This document shows positions 11,527 through 13,645 of a DNA stretch of 13,645 bases, piece by piece; positions within the stretch are counted from its first letter, which is position 1; every line of letters starts with the position of its first letter. Source of the DNA: Nitrospirae bacterium GWC2_56_14. Its GTDB lineage: Bacteria > Nitrospirota > UBA9217. The position numbers and the translations under genes were made by a program. The notes below the pieces were generated by a model. It did not search any database. It was given only the letters and a program-made list of their open reading frames with translations, and was not told the DNA's origin. The stretch is from NCBI GenBank assembly GCA_001803705.1, contig MHDY01000169.1, positions 5,880-19,524 on the forward strand. The letters are read 5' to 3'.

Positions 11527-13374
11527 CTAGGAATGATGAAAGTTGTCTTCATCGTTGTCCCCCGTCAGACGTGAAAGTACAACGGCGCTGGATATAAGCC
11601 CTACATGGCTGAATGCCTGAGGGAAATTACCAAGGAAGCATCCGCTGCCGGGGTCAATTTCTTCAGGCAGCAGGCCCACGGGATTCGACCTCCTGCAGAG
11701 AGAGCAAAACAGATCCGTTGCCTCACTGAGTCGCCCCTGTTTCGCAAGATTGTCCACCAGCCAGAAACTGCACAGCAGGAATGCTCCTTCGTGGCCCGGG
11801 ATTCCATCGGGAGACTCCTGCGGCAGATACCGGTAGATGAGTCCGTTACCAGCCCCGAGACGTTCCATGACGGCATTGGTCGTGGCAACCATCTTGGGGT
11901 GGTTCGCCGGGATGACCCGCCTGAGCGGCAAGGTCAAAAGGCTCGCATCCAACCCCCCGCCTCCGAGGTTTTCCGTGATGGCACCCATACCCGGATCCCA
12001 TGCTTCATCGAGGATGCAGTGCCTGATCCGTTCCGCTTCCGCCCGCCACCCGGCGACATCTCCCGAAAGGCCCATATCTTCAGCGAGGCGTGCACCTCTG
12101 TCGAGCGCCACATGGCACAGGGCGGCGGAGTAGGTAAAAGGCCTGCCGACGGTCCTCACCTCCCAGATGCCCTGGTCGGGGATTCTCCACTCACGGCGGG
12201 CGCTTTCGATGATACGTTGAAGCCTCGACCAGAGCACAGGATCGAGTTTCTCCCCTCCCCTCGCCCACTGGTAGGCACAGTCGACAATCTCGCCGTAGAC
12301 GTCATGCTGCTTCTGTTCCGAAGCCGCATTTCCCCAGCGAACAGGCGCCGATTTCCGATATCCTTCCAATTCCGCGTCTTCCCTCTCGGGAGGGGGCTGA
12401 TTCCCGTGAAGATCATAGAGCACCGTCGGATGGCCGTGAGTCTCAACCGAATCGAGCACCCATGCCAAAAAAGAAGATGCTTCCCCGGTCAACCCAATCC
12501 TTCTCAGAGCATACACTGAAAAAGCTGCGTCCCGTATCCACGCATACCGGTAGTCCCAGTTGCGTGGCCCGTCTATGGCCTCGGGGAGGGATGAAGTCGG
12601 GGCAGCGATCATGGCACCTGTAGGTGTATAGTCAAGAAGTTTGAGAGTAATGGCTGAACGGCGCACGAGGACTTCTTCAGGACCTGCAAACGTGAAATGC
12701 CCCATGAATGTATTCCAGGTTTGGATCGTGTCCTTGAGGATCTTTTCCGGGGGATGATTGCGCGTTCGATGACTCCCTTCCTCCCACCGTAACGAAACAT
12801 AGAACCTTTCACTTTCATGGAGGAATACGGTAGACCTCAAGCCGGGAAGAGGTGAAGACGACATGAGAAAGAGGTCGAGACCGGACCGGGAGTTACACTT
12901 TATTCGATACCCTTCGGCGTATCGTTCTGCAACGGCGCCTCCCCATGGCTCGATTGAAACAAGGATATCCACCCTTCCCTGAAGTACCTCGACCATCCTG
13001 AGAAGTTCCGAACGCCCCGCAACAGCATCCTCCGCAAGATCGGCTCCGGAGTGAAACGTGAGGGCATCGGTAACTTTCATAACCCCCGCAGGGCCGCGCA
13101 TTTCGGTGATCAAGACCCCGGTGTCCACCTCATAATACTGCCGGGACTCCTGGATACCGACTGGTGAAAGCGTGAAAGCCCCGCCCCTTGCTGAATCGAG
13201 GATACCGCAGAACAGCGGCCTGGAGTCGAAGCGCGGCAGGCACATCCATGATATAGCACCGTCACGGCCCACAAGGGCCGCAGTCATGCCGTCACCGATA
13301 AGACCGTGATCCTCGATCGGGAGATACCCGTCAATTCGTGCAATCGGTGCGAACTTTGGTTCCTCCAAAGACAC
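11527..13374 (-). CDS. GH15-family glucoamylase/trehalase-like glycoside hydrolase
   Basis: The protein has 615 aa from GTG at 13374; numbers below are from the longer GTG at 13401 (624 aa). It has an N-terminal beta-sandwich domain (R22-I-D-G-Y-L-P-I-E-D-H-G-L-I-G) and an (alpha/alpha)6 barrel: N281-W-D-Y-R-Y-A-W-I-R-D at 281-291, the likely acid E414 in G-I-W-E-V-R, and base E538 in G-H-E-G-A-F. There is no signal peptide, so it is cytoplasmic, and would hydrolyse an alpha-glucan, maltooligosaccharide or trehalose to glucose. I prefer the 13374 start because GGAAGGAAGG precedes it. Relatives have Y-S-K-x-M-x-W-V-A-x-D-R; here the segment is Y-S-A-A-L-C-H-V-A-L-D-R (424-435), a loss of the usual Lys and Trp. 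It precedes the GGDEF gene by 78 nt. Confidence 0.9.
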   Translation of the reverse strand: MSLEEPKFAPIARIDGYLPIEDHGLIGDGMTAALVGRDGAISWMCLPRFDSRPLFCGILDSARGGAFTLSPVGIQESRQYYEVDTGVLITEMRGPAGVMKVTDALTFHSGADLAEDAVAGRSELLRMVEVLQGRVDILVSIEPWGGAVAERYAEGYRIKCNSRSGLDLFLMSSSPLPGLRSTVFLHESERFYVSLRWEEGSHRTRNHPPEKILKDTIQTWNTFMGHFTFAGPEEVLVRRSAITLKLLDYTPTGAMIAAPTSSLPEAIDGPRNWDYRYAWIRDAAFSVYALRRIGLTGEASSFLAWVLDSVETHGHPTVLYDLHGNQPPPEREDAELEGYRKSAPVRWGNAASEQKQHDVYGEIVDCAYQWARGGEKLDPVLWSRLQRIIESARREWRIPDQGIWEVRTVGRPFTYSAALCHVALDRGARLAEDMGLSGDVAGWRAEAERIRHCILDEAWDPGMGAITENLGGGGLDASLLTLPLRRVIPANHPKMVATTNAVMERLGAGNGLIYRYLPQESPDGIPGHEGAFLLCSFWLVDNLAKQGRLSEATDLFCSLCRRSNPVGLLPEEIDPGSGCFLGNFPQAFSHVGLISSAVVLSRLTGDNDEDNFHHS

Positions 13375-13507
13375 CCCCTTCCTTCCCGCAATGGCAGGCA
13401 CGCCGTCGATACCATTTCAATCTTCGACCTGACATATCGGATATCACTCCAAAGCATTTCATTGCCGCGATGATTTCAGCAATGGAGGAGGCTATCTGGC
13501 CGCTCAT

Positions 13508-13645
13508 TTAGAGCGTCAGCCTCCGCAGCCTCAGTGCATTGGCGATCACCGAGACGGAGCTGAACGTCATCGCGGCGCTGGCGATCATCGGGCTCAGCAG
13601 CAGGCCGAAGAATGGATACAGCACCCCGGCGGCGACCGGGACGCC
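13508..13645 (-). CDS. heavy-metal P1B-type ATPase, C-terminal 45 residues (runs off the right edge)
   Basis: Only the last 45 codons are present. They read G-V-P-V-A-A-G-V-L-Y-P-F-F-G and M-T-F-S-S-V-S-V-I-A-N-A-L-R-L-R, the final membrane segment and tail of CopA-type ATPases. The M-x-x-S-S motif of the last transmembrane helix is a metal-binding element of Cu(I) pumps, so copper export is likely. The stop is TAA at 13510-13508. It is followed by a 133-nt gap before the GH15 gene, in which I see no terminator. Confidence 0.88.
   Translation of the reverse strand, partial: GVPVAAGVLYPFFGLLLSPMIASAAMTFSSVSVIANALRLRRLTL

Noticed and set aside
10633..12519. Two plus-strand frames of over 300 codons opposite the GGDEF and GH15 genes
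   Set aside because: Both are shadows of genes whose active-site motifs are visible on the minus strand; neither has a ribosome binding site or a recognisable fold.
1..13645. CRISPR arrays, tRNA or rRNA genes, and transposase genes
   Set aside because: I looked for regularly spaced repeats, tRNA-like folds and transposase motifs and saw none; the only repeats are the non-coding palindromic elements.

Overview
The window looks like chromosome of a delta-proteobacterial Geobacter/Geotalea-type organism. I base this on the gene families and their mix: a protein-thiocarboxylate homocysteine cluster, many membrane-linked sensor kinases, a GGDEF cyclase, a good sigma-54 promoter, and small interspersed palindromic repeats of a type I associate with Geobacter genomes. 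This is recognition from memory, not a database result. Nearly every gene is on the minus strand; the clear exception is a small exported protein at 4423-4710.

Region 1 (1-4165, minus) is a sulfur-assimilation operon read right to left: metY (O-acetylhomoserine sulfhydrylase), hcyS (ThiS-like sulfur carrier), hcyF (MoeB/ThiF-type activating enzyme), hcyD (JAMM protease), a small siroheme-type sulfite reductase with two ferredoxin clusters, and the start of a TusA-like sulfurtransferase. The first four genes are packed tightly (gaps of -1 to 11 nt). The set matches the route described in Wolinella succinogenes, where sulfur is carried as a thiocarboxylate on HcyS and MetY uses it to make homocysteine. 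Two near-identical 123-bp palindromic repeats sit between hcyD and the reductase and between the reductase and tusA; the first has rewritten the C-terminus of HcyD. A sigma-70 promoter overlapped by a palindrome lies upstream of metY.

Region 2 (4073-4820) is a 350-nt AT-rich divergent intergenic region with several palindromes and a sigma-54 promoter that drives a small exported Cys/His-containing protein, followed by a strong hairpin terminator.

Region 3 (4886-9378, minus) is signalling: a GAF-domain histidine kinase, then ihfA (a nucleoid protein), then a large membrane hybrid histidine kinase. A third, diverged and interrupted copy of the repeat (9394-9548) sits directly upstream of the GAF kinase ribosome binding site.

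Region 4 (9549-13645, minus) contains a small unknown protein with a possibly structured leader, an exported Cys/His protein with its own sigma-70 promoter, a membrane diguanylate cyclase with an intact inhibitory I-site, a GH15 glucoamylase/trehalase-like enzyme with changes in a usually conserved motif, and the C-terminal end of a heavy-metal P-type ATPase at the right edge.
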